Below, piece after piece: positions 27,121 to 34,436 of a stretch of DNA of 64,000 bases (positions are counted from its first letter, which is position 1; every line of letters starts with the position of its first letter). The translations under genes were made by a program, and so were the position numbers. Source of the stretch: Streptomyces sp. NBC_01381 (GTDB taxonomy: Bacteria; Actinomycetota; Actinomycetes; Streptomycetales; Streptomycetaceae); the NCBI RefSeq assembly GCF_026340305.1, contig NZ_JAPEPI010000001.1, positions 4,526,001-4,590,000 on the forward strand. Direction: 5' to 3'. The notes beneath the pieces were generated by a model. The model was not told the DNA's origin, ran no database searches, and worked only from the letters and a program-made list of their open reading frames with translations.

Positions 27121-27198
27121 TCACACCCGGAACACGGGGGATCCTCCGTCGACGGCCAGAACGGCGCCGGTGACGAACCCGGCGCCGTCGCCGTCCGG
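27121..27198 (-). pseudogene. C-terminal scrap of a short-chain dehydrogenase
   Basis: About 26 codons ending at a TGA read GAGFVTGAVLAVDGGSPVFR, the conserved end of an SDR enzyme (FVTG...VDGG). There is no Rossmann fold or catalytic Tyr-Lys upstream. It is a relic adjacent to the other decayed genes at 25.9-26.8 kb. Confidence 0.7.
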
Positions 27199-27219
27199 CC
27201 GACAAGCCCGGCGGCGGAG

Positions 27220-27726
27220 CTACCGGGTGAGCTGCCCCTCCTCCGCGAGGCCCGGGATCAGGGGGCGCGACGCCGCGATGTAGTCGTAGATCAACGTACG
27301 TGAGGTGTTCCGTACGCCGTGGAGTTCGTCGCGGGTCTCCGCGCCCGGTATCGCCTCCACGGCCTTGAGCGCGTCCCGGCCCAGCGCGGCAAGGTCCGGC
27401 GCGTCGGTGAGCAGTTCGGCACGGAACATGGCCTCCATCGCCACCGCCCTCAACCGCTGTGCCTCGCGGCGCAGTTCGTGGAGCTCGACCTCTTCCCTGA
27501 TCCGGCCGTCGTCGTGCCGGGCGAACCAGTAGTCCATCTGTCCCCGGCGGTAGTTGGCCAGCGTGCCGCCGAAGGAGCAGTAGGCGTCGATGCGTTCCTG
27601 CCGCAGGCGCTCTTCGCGCGTGAACTGCTCGGCCCGCAGCGCCGTTCGGTGCTGGAGGAGATGAGTCAGCCCGGCGCCCAGGAGGGTACCGAGTACGGCG
27701 ACGACACTGGTGGCTACGACATCCAT
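27220..27726 (-). CDS. Hypothetical membrane-anchored protein
   Basis: 168 residues from ATG 27726. A single N-terminal hydrophobic helix (VVATSVVAVLGTLLGAGLTHL) is followed by a cytosolic, strongly helical and charged domain (AEQFTREERLRQERIDAYCS, VELHELRREAQRLRAVAMEAM, LGRDALKAVEAIPGAETRDE). The layout, a membrane helix plus a four-helix-like coil, resembles uncharacterised Streptomyces proteins but I do not recognise a family. No strong ribosome binding site precedes the start; a longer start would add an unrelated leader. It is divergent from the PstS-like gene. Confidence 0.6.
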   Translation of the reverse strand: MDVVATSVVAVLGTLLGAGLTHLLQHRTALRAEQFTREERLRQERIDAYCSFGGTLANYRRGQMDYWFARHDDGRIREEVELHELRREAQRLRAVAMEAMFRAELLTDAPDLAALGRDALKAVEAIPGAETRDELHGVRNTSRTLIYDYIAASRPLIPGLAEEGQLTR

Positions 27727-27951
27727 GGGGTCAGGGAAGCACGCGTGGCCGCCGCACCGGGCGTACGGGGGCGAGTGTGGCCGGATAGGTGCTCTTGCGC
27801 TCGGTCCCGGAGGAAGTCGCAGCCGGAGAGTCCCGCCCGCTCGATTGCCGGACGACTGAGTGTCGCCTGATGTTCGCCTCTGCTTCACCGGCCCGCATCC
27901 ATGATCAGTGAGCATCTGGGTTCCATGTGCAGTAGCTCCAGGGGGACAACG

Positions 27952-29094
27952 GTGCAGCGCCCACGCCCGACACGTACCAACTCATCGATCGTCGCGGTCG
28001 CTTCGGCCTCCATGGCGGTGGTGGTGTCACTGGCGGGATGCGGGGTCATCGGTCTCGGCGAGGGCGACGACAAGGCGAGCGCGTCCGCACGCCCCTCCGC
28101 GCTGCCCCACATCGACTGTGCCAAGAAGGCGCAGGTCGCGGGGTCGGGATCGAGCGCCCAGCAGAACGTGATGAAGTACTGGATGAAGCAGTACCAGCAG
28201 GCGTGCCCCGGTGTTCAGCTCGCCTACAACCCGCTGGGCTCGGGAGCGGGCGCCGCGCAGTTCCTGCGGGGCGCGACCGCGTTCGGCGGCTCCGACAGTG
28301 CGCTGAAGCCGTCGGAGGCTCACAAGGCGCCGGGTGTCTGCCCGGGCGGCAGGGTGATCAATCTGCCGATGGTGGGCGGCCCCATCGCGATCGGCTACAA
28401 CCTGCCGGGCGTGGACGACCTGGTGCTCGACGCGCCGACCCTCGCCAAGATCTTCGACTCGCGCATCAGCAGTTGGGACGACCCCGAGATCCAGGAGCTG
28501 AACCCCGGCACCGAGCTGCCGTCGATTCCGGTCCGGCCGCTGCACCGGTCGGACGACTCGGGCACCACCCAGAACCTTCAGGCGTATCTCGCCGGTGCCG
28601 CGCCCGAGGTCTGGCCGTACGAGGCGGAGAAGTCCTGGCAGGGCAGGGGCGGCGGTTCGGCGAGCGGCACCAGCGGGGTCGCCTCCGAGGTGAACTCCGC
28701 CTTCGGCACGATCGGTTACGTCGAGCTGTCCTTCGCGGAGAGCAAGGACATCAGGACGGTCCGCATCGACACGGGGGCCGCGGAGCCCGTCGCCCCGACC
28801 CCGGAGACGGCTTCCGCCGGTATCGCCGCGGCCCAAGTCATCGGCAAGGGCAAGGACTTGACGCTGAAGTTCCGCCATGACCTGTCGGCCGACGGCGCCT
28901 ACCCGATCTCTCTCGTCACGTACGAGCTCGTCTGCGACAAGGGAAATCAGCCCGCGACGCTGCCCGCCCTGAAGTCCTTTCTGACCTACACGGCGGGCGA
29001 CGAAGGGCAGCGGCTGCTTTCCGAGATCCACTATGCGCCGCTGCCGAAGTCGGTCGCGGTGCAGGTGCGGCAGGTGGTCCGGGAACTGTCCTGA
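27952..29094 (+). CDS. PstS-like phosphate-binding lipoprotein
   Basis: 380 residues from GTG 27952 with GGGGG upstream. The lipobox SLAGC (near residue 29) anchors it to the membrane. It has the PstS phosphate-binding fold: VAGSGSSAQQNVMKYWMKQY, NPLGSGAGAAQFLRGATAFG, SDSALKPSEAHKAPG, LPMVGGPIAIGYNLPGVDDL, IPVRPLHRSDDSGTTQNLQA and YPISLVTYELVC, the loops that coordinate phosphate in PstS. No pstC, pstA or pstB gene follows, so it is an isolated copy, perhaps an extracellular phosphate scavenger. The convergent neighbour is an arsenite exporter gene; arsenate enters through phosphate uptake, but linkage may be chance. Confidence 0.88.
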   Translation: MQRPRPTRTNSSIVAVASASMAVVVSLAGCGVIGLGEGDDKASASARPSALPHIDCAKKAQVAGSGSSAQQNVMKYWMKQYQQACPGVQLAYNPLGSGAGAAQFLRGATAFGGSDSALKPSEAHKAPGVCPGGRVINLPMVGGPIAIGYNLPGVDDLVLDAPTLAKIFDSRISSWDDPEIQELNPGTELPSIPVRPLHRSDDSGTTQNLQAYLAGAAPEVWPYEAEKSWQGRGGGSASGTSGVASEVNSAFGTIGYVELSFAESKDIRTVRIDTGAAEPVAPTPETASAGIAAAQVIGKGKDLTLKFRHDLSADGAYPISLVTYELVCDKGNQPATLPALKSFLTYTAGDEGQRLLSEIHYAPLPKSVAVQVRQVVRELS

Positions 29095-29117
29095 CGGCCG
29101 GACCGGCGCCTGCCGGG

Positions 29118-30221
29118 TCAGGGACGCGCGGCAGGGGCGAACTTCTTGCGCCAGGCCAGCGACACGTACACGAGGCCGATCAGGACCGGCACTTCGATGA
29201 GCGGGCCTACGACGCCCGACAGGGCCTGGCCGGATGTGACGCCGAAGGTGGCGATGGCGACCGCGATGGCCAGCTCGAAGTTGTTGCCGGCGGCCGTGAA
29301 GGCGAGCGTGGCCGTGCGGTCGTAGGCGAGGCCGAGTCCCTTGCCCAGCAGGAACGTTCCGAAGAACATCACGGCGAAGTAGACAAGCAGCGGCAGCGCG
29401 ATGCGGATGACGTCCACCGGCTGTGAAGTGATCGTCTTTCCCTGCAGGGCGAAGAGGATGACGATGGTGAAGAGCAGCCCGTAGAGCGCCCAAGGGCCGA
29501 TCCGGGGAAGGAAGTTGGACTCGTAGCGTTCGCGTCCCAGCTTCTTCTCTCCGATACGCCGGGTCAGGAAGCCTGCGAGCAGAGGCACGCCCAGGAAGAT
29601 GACGACGTTCAGCGCGATCTTCCCCATCGAGATGTCGAGCTGCTCGCCGTCGCCGAGGCCGAGCCAACCCGGCAGCAGATCGAGGTAGAACCAGCCGAGC
29701 AGGCCGAACGCGATGACCTGGAACACGGAGTTGAGGGCCACGAGTACGGCGGCGGCCTCGCGGTCGCCGCAGGCCAGGTCGTTCCAGATGATGACCATCG
29801 CGATGCAGCGGGCGAGCCCGACGATGATCAGGCCGGTGCGGTACTCGGGCAGGTCCGGCAGGAAGATCCACGCGAGGGCGAACATGACGGCTGGGCCGAC
29901 GATCCAGTTGACGACCAGCGAGGACGCCATGAGCCTGCGGTCGCCGGTCACGGCGTCGAGCTTGTCGTAGCGGACCTTTGCCAGGACCGGATACATCATG
30001 ATCAGCAAGCCGATCGCGATGGGCAGCGAGATGCCGCCGATCTCGACCTCGGCGAGGGTGTCGTTCAGGCCCGGGATCAGGCGGCCGAGGCCGATTCCCA
30101 CGGCCATGGCGAGCAGGATCCACACCGCGAGGTAGCGGTCGAGCGTGGAGAGCTTGGCGACGATCGAGGTGTCGTCGTCACCGCGGGGCGGCGTGCTGGT
30201 GACGGGGTCGGTCGCGGTCAT
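29118..30221 (-). CDS. Arsenite efflux transporter, ACR3 family
   Basis: 367 residues with about ten membrane helices. The ACR3 hallmark is present: GLARCIAMVIIWNDLACGD, with the conserved Cys used for As(III) recognition, and FLGVPLLAGFLTRRIG and AGNNFELAIAVAIATFG with the conserved Glu in a late helix. It exports arsenite by proton exchange. The start overlaps the arsR stop by one base (TGATG arrangement), so regulator and pump are one operon, opposite to arsC. Confidence 0.94.
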   Translation of the reverse strand: MTATDPVTSTPPRGDDDTSIVAKLSTLDRYLAVWILLAMAVGIGLGRLIPGLNDTLAEVEIGGISLPIAIGLLIMMYPVLAKVRYDKLDAVTGDRRLMASSLVVNWIVGPAVMFALAWIFLPDLPEYRTGLIIVGLARCIAMVIIWNDLACGDREAAAVLVALNSVFQVIAFGLLGWFYLDLLPGWLGLGDGEQLDISMGKIALNVVIFLGVPLLAGFLTRRIGEKKLGRERYESNFLPRIGPWALYGLLFTIVILFALQGKTITSQPVDVIRIALPLLVYFAVMFFGTFLLGKGLGLAYDRTATLAFTAAGNNFELAIAVAIATFGVTSGQALSGVVGPLIEVPVLIGLVYVSLAWRKKFAPAARP

Positions 30222-30532
30222 CAGCAGGCGCGCTTTCGGTTGGACTCGACCGTCGTACGGGCGGTGGCCGCGAGCTCGCTGAACGAACCGGCGAGCGCTT
30301 CGATGACCTCGGGCTTCACCTTGTAGTACGTGAAGCGCCCGCAGGGCTCGGTCTCCACGACCCCGGCCTCGCGCAGCACCTTCAGGTGATTGGAGAGGTT
30401 GGTCTGCTTGGCGCCGGTCTCCTCGACCAGGTGCGTCGTGCAGAGCGTCTCGTGGGCGAGCAGGGTCACGATCTGGAGCCTGAGCGGGTCGGCGAGCACC
30501 CGGATCAGGTCAGTGTCGACTGACGTCATCAT
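30221..30532 (-). CDS. arsR: ArsR-family arsenic-responsive repressor
   Basis: 103 residues; ATG codons at 30532 and 30529 are both possible. A small winged helix (VLADPLRLQIVTLLAHETLC, GAKQTNLSNHLKVLREAGVV). Cysteines in ETLCTTHL, in EPCGRFTYYKV and at the very C-terminus (KRAC) could form the As(III) site; their spacing differs from the classic CxCxxC of the R773 type and resembles actinobacterial ArsR with late cysteines. It should repress the acr3 operon and possibly divergent arsC from the short shared region. Confidence 0.92.
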   Translation of the reverse strand: MMTSVDTDLIRVLADPLRLQIVTLLAHETLCTTHLVEETGAKQTNLSNHLKVLREAGVVETEPCGRFTYYKVKPEVIEALAGSFSELAATARTTVESNRKRAC

Positions 30533-30547
30533 GGGCTGATACTTTCA

Positions 30548-30565
30548 CATCAGTGGCCGGTGATG
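30548..30565. promoter_or_regulatory. Inverted repeat between arsR and arsC
   Basis: CATCA-GTGGCCGG-TGATG lies in the 61-base gap between the divergent arsR and arsC starts. The position is right for an ArsR operator controlling both directions. Arms are short, so binding is inferred. Confidence 0.5.
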
Positions 30566-30593
30566 CCATCCCCGTCGTGAGAGAGAGCCCCTG

Positions 30594-31007
30594 ATGCCCG
30601 AGAAGCCCTCCGTCCTGTTCGTGTGCGTCCACAACGCGGGCCGCTCGCAGATGGCGGCCGCGTGGCTGACCCACCTCGCCGGGGACCGTGTCGAGGTCCG
30701 GTCCGCGGGCTCCGCCCCGGGCAAGGAGGTGAACCCCGCCGCGGTCGAGGCCATGCGCGAGGTCGGCATCGACATCTCCGCGGAGACCCCGAAGATCCTC
30801 ACCGTGGACGCGGTCAAGGAGTCGGACGTCTGCATCACCATGGGCTGCGGCGACACCTGCCCGGTCTTCCCCGGCAAGCGCTACCTCGACTGGACGCTCG
30901 AGGATCCGGCGGGCCAGGGCGTCGAGGCCGTACGCCCGATCCGTGACGAGATCAAGGACCTGGTGGAAGGGCTGATCGCGGAGATCGCTCCGAAGCGGAC
31001 GCCTTGA
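30594..31007 (+). CDS. arsC: Arsenate reductase, LMW phosphatase-fold (mycothiol type)
   Basis: 137 residues from ATG 30594. It reduces arsenate to arsenite using a phosphatase-like loop: VCVHNAGRSQMAAAWL, the C-x5-R motif with the nucleophilic Cys near residue 11. SAGSAPGKEVNPAAVEAM and the central GCGDTCPVFPGKRYLDW, with its extra cysteine, match actinobacterial enzymes that depend on mycothiol and mycoredoxin. Product arsenite would be exported by the ACR3 pump. The stop codon lies within the first unit of a 16-base tandem repeat. Confidence 0.93.
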   Translation: MPEKPSVLFVCVHNAGRSQMAAAWLTHLAGDRVEVRSAGSAPGKEVNPAAVEAMREVGIDISAETPKILTVDAVKESDVCITMGCGDTCPVFPGKRYLDWTLEDPAGQGVEAVRPIRDEIKDLVEGLIAEIAPKRTP

Positions 31008-31046
31008 GCAACAGACGCCTTGAGCAGCAGACGCCTTGAGCAGTAG
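30999..31046 (+). repeat. Triple 16-base tandem repeat at the arsC stop
   Basis: Three units of ACGCCTTGAGCARCAG-like sequence at 30999-31014, 31015-31030 and 31031-31046. The first supplies the last codons and TGA of arsC; the others add spare in-phase-looking stops downstream. Looks like recent slippage duplication. Confidence 0.85.
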
Positions 31047-31203
31047 CCGCCGTGAGCCGGCTGTTCCGTATGAGTAATGGGGCAGTTGGTGTTCTTCGGC
31101 GTGTTTTCCGTGCGGACTTCTGGTATTCACGCCTGGGATCAACTGCCGCCCGCGAACTCGCGTTCGCTGCGCAGGACATCGCGTACTCGACCGAGGAGTT
31201 CTC

Positions 31204-32784
31204 GTGGCCCCAGCACGCCGTCCGCTCGGAACCACCGTCAAGGCGTCGGTGATCGCCCTCGCCGCCGCGGGGTTCATCGCCCCCGGTGTCGTCGCCGCCC
31301 CGTTCACGGACACCGCGGCCGCCGTATCCCCTGCCGCGGTGCCGCCGCCCCTCGCGGGCTGGCAGCACGACCGGCTCGCCTCCGGGGTCGACCTCTACCA
31401 GGGGACTATCGCCGGCCGTCCGGGCGCCGACCACTGGACGGTCACGGTGCGCGCGAACGGCGCCCAACTCGGCGCCGAGCAGGACGCTCAGGCGCTGGCG
31501 GAGCGGCTGCGAGGGGTCGGCTTCGGCGCGCGCACCGAGCGGGTCGACTGGCCCGCGGGGGCTGATCGCAGCGGGCTGATCGGCGTGCGGATCCGGGTGG
31601 GCGAGTTCGCGGCCCGCGCCGATGCCGACGCCCAGCGGCAGGCGCTCGCCGCCGCGGGCTTCGACGCGGTCAGCGAGTGGACCGGCGCCGACGGCACCCC
31701 CGGCACGGGAACCGCCCGGGTCAAGGTGGCACTCGTCGACCCGAAGCGGTACGGCGGCGCACTGAAGGCGACCTACGGCACGGCGGTCGCAGGCCGGGAG
31801 AAGGTGTCCGACATGGCGGCGGGCGAGGACGCCCTGCTCGGCATCAACGCGGGCTTCTTCGTCATGGAGGGCAAGGACGGCGTGCCGGGAGCGTCGGCCG
31901 GGATCGCCGCGTACGACGGTGAGTTGCAGAGCGCGGCCACCGGCGGCCGGGTCGCCGCCGTGCTGCGCGGCGACGGCCTGCGCCCGGAATTCAAGAAGCT
32001 CAGCACCGTGCTCCGGGTCCGGTCGGGCAAGGCGTCCGCGGTCGTGGACGGGGTCAACCGCGTGCCCGGCCTGGTGCGCAACTGCGGTGGCGTGGGCGGG
32101 GACGCGCCGACCCAGCGGCCGCAGCACGACGTGACCTGCACCGACCCCGACGAGATCGTCGAGTTCACCGACGAGCTCGGCACCGCGACCCCGGCAGGTG
32201 CAGGCCTGGAGGCGGTCATCGACGCGAAAGGCCGGGTGCGGGAACTGCGCCCGCGCGGCGGGGACGTACCGGAGGGCGGCAGCGTACTCGCGGGCATCGG
32301 CGACGGTGCCTCCTGGCTGCGTACGCACGCGAAGCCGGGCGGCGTCCTGACCGTGCAGCGGCAGATCAGGGACGAGCGCGGCCGCGCGGTCGAGCTGGGC
32401 CCGCACGACGACATCGTCAACGGCGGCCCCGAGCTGGTGCGCGACGGCAAGGTGGCCGTGAACTACGGCGCCGACGGCATCGAGCGGGTCGGCGACCGTT
32501 CGTTCGCGTACGCCTGGGGCCTCAAGCGCAATCCGCGCGCGCTCCTGGGCGTCGACCGGCAGGGCCGCATGATCGTCGTCGCCGTGGACGGCCGGCAGCC
32601 CGGCAGCAGCGACGGGTTCGGGCTCAACGAAGGCGCGGAGCTGATGAAGTCGCTCGGCGCGGTGCGTGCCATGGCGCTGGACGGCGGCGGCTCTGTCGCC
32701 ATGACGGTGAACGGCAAGGTGATCAACTCGCCGTCGGACGGCACCGAGCGCGCGGTGGGCGACGCGCTGCTGCTCTCGCGCTGA
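31204..32784 (+). CDS. Secreted phosphodiester glycosidase (NAGPA-domain) protein
   Basis: 526 residues from GTG 31204 with GAGGAG upstream. A signal peptide ends near residue 32-39. Residues about 75-135 (TVTVRANGAQLGAEQDAQAL, GVGFGARTERVDW, AGADRSGLIGVRIRVGEFAA) resemble a SPOR-like peptidoglycan-binding module. The remainder is the phosphodiester glycosidase domain (NAGPA), marked by DALLGINAGFFVMEG and near the end MALDGGGSVAMTVNGKVINS with VGDALLLSR. The family removes N-acetylglucosamine or similar sugars from phosphodiester links. A role in trimming cell-wall or teichoic-acid-like glycans would suit a SPOR module. Single-gene transcript. Confidence 0.85.
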   Translation: MAPARRPLGTTVKASVIALAAAGFIAPGVVAAPFTDTAAAVSPAAVPPPLAGWQHDRLASGVDLYQGTIAGRPGADHWTVTVRANGAQLGAEQDAQALAERLRGVGFGARTERVDWPAGADRSGLIGVRIRVGEFAARADADAQRQALAAAGFDAVSEWTGADGTPGTGTARVKVALVDPKRYGGALKATYGTAVAGREKVSDMAAGEDALLGINAGFFVMEGKDGVPGASAGIAAYDGELQSAATGGRVAAVLRGDGLRPEFKKLSTVLRVRSGKASAVVDGVNRVPGLVRNCGGVGGDAPTQRPQHDVTCTDPDEIVEFTDELGTATPAGAGLEAVIDAKGRVRELRPRGGDVPEGGSVLAGIGDGASWLRTHAKPGGVLTVQRQIRDERGRAVELGPHDDIVNGGPELVRDGKVAVNYGADGIERVGDRSFAYAWGLKRNPRALLGVDRQGRMIVVAVDGRQPGSSDGFGLNEGAELMKSLGAVRAMALDGGGSVAMTVNGKVINSPSDGTERAVGDALLLSR

Positions 32785-32797
32785 CCGATCTGACGCG

Positions 32798-34276
32798 CTA
32801 CCGGACGGGGACGTGGCGCGGCCCGCGCACCAACAGGCCGGGCCGGTAAGGGAGTTGCTCCGGATCGACGGTCAGCTGAAGCTCGGGGAACGCGTCGAAG
32901 AGCCGGGGCAGGGCGATGGCGGCTTCTAGGCGGGCGAGGCGTGACCCGACGCAGAAGTGGGGGCCGTGGCCGAATGCGGTGTGTGGGGCGGCACGGGGGC
33001 TTGCGGGACACGTGGGGGTCGCCGCATCGGCCCTCGGGTTGGGGAGGGGGGTGGTCGAGCTTGTCGCCGTACCGGGCCTCGCGCCCGGCAGGGCGGTCGC
33101 CGAACCGGCCCCCGCCTGAGCGGCCCCCGCCCCCGCCCCCGCATCGGCCCCCGGAGCGGCAGCCGCACCTGTCACTGCCCCCGCCCCCGCCAGGTACCGC
33201 TCCGGCCGGAAGGCGTCCGGATCCGGGAAGTGGCGGGGATCGCGGCTGGCCGCGGCGAGCACGGCGAGGACGGACGCGCCCGCGGGTATGACCGTGCCCC
33301 CGCCGAGGTCCACCTCCTCGGTGGTCCGCCGCCAGGTCGTGCCCTCCAGCGGGCTTGCGTGCCGCAGCGTCTCCTCGACGACGGCCGGCCAGCGCGCGGG
33401 GGCATGGCGTGCGGCGGCCAGTTCCTCGGGGTGGGTGAGCAGCAGCAGGGACGCCGAAGCGAGCAGGTTCATGGTCGTCTCGTAACCCGCGAACAGGAGC
33501 AGGAACGCCATGGCGAGCAGCTCGCCGTCGTCGAGCCCGCCCTCCGTCGCGTCGTGCGTCAGGGCGCTGAACAGGTCAGGCCCCGGCGCACGTCGCTTAC
33601 GGGCGATCAGCTCGGTGAAGTAGGCGTGCAGGGAGGTCCACGCCGCGTCCACCGCGCCGGGCGTCAGCGCGTCGGCGGGCGAGCCGACCCGGTAGGTCCA
33701 GTCCCGCAGGTCCGCCCGGTCGGCCTCCGGCACCCCGAGCACCTCGCCGATCACCAGGACGGGCAGCGGGAAGGCGAACGCGTCCACGAGGTCCACGCTG
33801 CCGTCGCGCCGCAGCCGCTCCGCGACGTCGGCCAGCAGACCGGAGGTCAGCTCCTCGATCCGCGGCCGCAGCGCGTCGACGCGGCGCGGCGTGAACGCGG
33901 CGGCGGTCAGCCTGCGCAGCCGGGTGTGATCAGGGGCGTCGGAGTTGAGCATGTGGCGGGCCAGGCACGCGCGGGCCTGCCGCGCGGGGGATTCGGCCTT
34001 CGGCCTGCCGGCGTCCGGCGCCGGCACGTTCGAGAAGCGCGGGTCGGCGAGGACGGCCCGCGCCTCCTCGTACCCGGTGACGAGCCAGGCGTACGTACCG
34101 TTGGCCAGCGGCACGCGCGCTGCGGGCCCTCGGCCGCGCAGCCGCGCATAGTACGGATACGGGTCGCGCGCGAAGGCGGGATCCGCCGGGTCCAAAGGGG
34201 CCAGGACGTCTGTGCCGTCCACACCGTCCATGCCGTCTACACCGTCTATGCCGTCTACACCGTCTGCAACGATCAC
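32798..34276 (-). CDS. Cytochrome P450 with low-complexity insert before the haem loop
   Basis: 492 residues, long for a bacterial P450 (about 400). Core motifs are normal: I-helix LLFAGYETTMN (260-270), EETLRHASPLEGTTWR with the ExxR motif (301 on), DPDAFRPERY, and the haem loop FGHGPHFCVG with Cys442. Between residues about 364 and 431 is an Ala/Gly/Pro/Thr-rich insert of roughly 68 residues where most P450s have about ten. The N-terminus carries GVDGIDGVDGMDGVDG from a 9-base repeat; a later start is possible. Proteins of this CYP group usually need a ferredoxin, not found nearby. Not part of an evident biosynthetic cluster. Confidence 0.88.
   Translation of the reverse strand: MIVADGVDGIDGVDGMDGVDGTDVLAPLDPADPAFARDPYPYYARLRGRGPAARVPLANGTYAWLVTGYEEARAVLADPRFSNVPAPDAGRPKAESPARQARACLARHMLNSDAPDHTRLRRLTAAAFTPRRVDALRPRIEELTSGLLADVAERLRRDGSVDLVDAFAFPLPVLVIGEVLGVPEADRADLRDWTYRVGSPADALTPGAVDAAWTSLHAYFTELIARKRRAPGPDLFSALTHDATEGGLDDGELLAMAFLLLFAGYETTMNLLASASLLLLTHPEELAAARHAPARWPAVVEETLRHASPLEGTTWRRTTEEVDLGGGTVIPAGASVLAVLAAASRDPRHFPDPDAFRPERYLAGAGAVTGAAAAPGADAGAGAGAAQAGAGSATALPGARPGTATSSTTPLPNPRADAATPTCPASPRAAPHTAFGHGPHFCVGSRLARLEAAIALPRLFDAFPELQLTVDPEQLPYRPGLLVRGPRHVPVR
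34214..34267 (-). repeat. 9-base tandem repeat in the P450 N-terminal codons
   Basis: Six units of CCGTCYACA or CCGTCYATG on the plus strand alternate; they encode the Val-Asp-Gly/Met-Asp-Gly run. Slippage would change the N-terminus by three residues per unit without a frameshift. Confidence 0.8.
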
Positions 34277-34436
34277 CCGCTCATCCTCGCCGGACCGGGC
34301 CCGCCGCAGGGGGGCTGCCCATGGCCAGGAACCGGGCGCCGTACCTGTCGGGTCCGGACAACAACCCGGCAGGTGCGGACGACAAGGGCAGGGCGGAACC
34401 CTCCTGCACGGGGCCCCATTGGGCTACAAAGAGACG

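Noticed and set aside
27952-29094. PstS-like gene as part of a pst operon
   Set aside because: No pstC, pstA or pstB follows; the next gene is convergent and unrelated.
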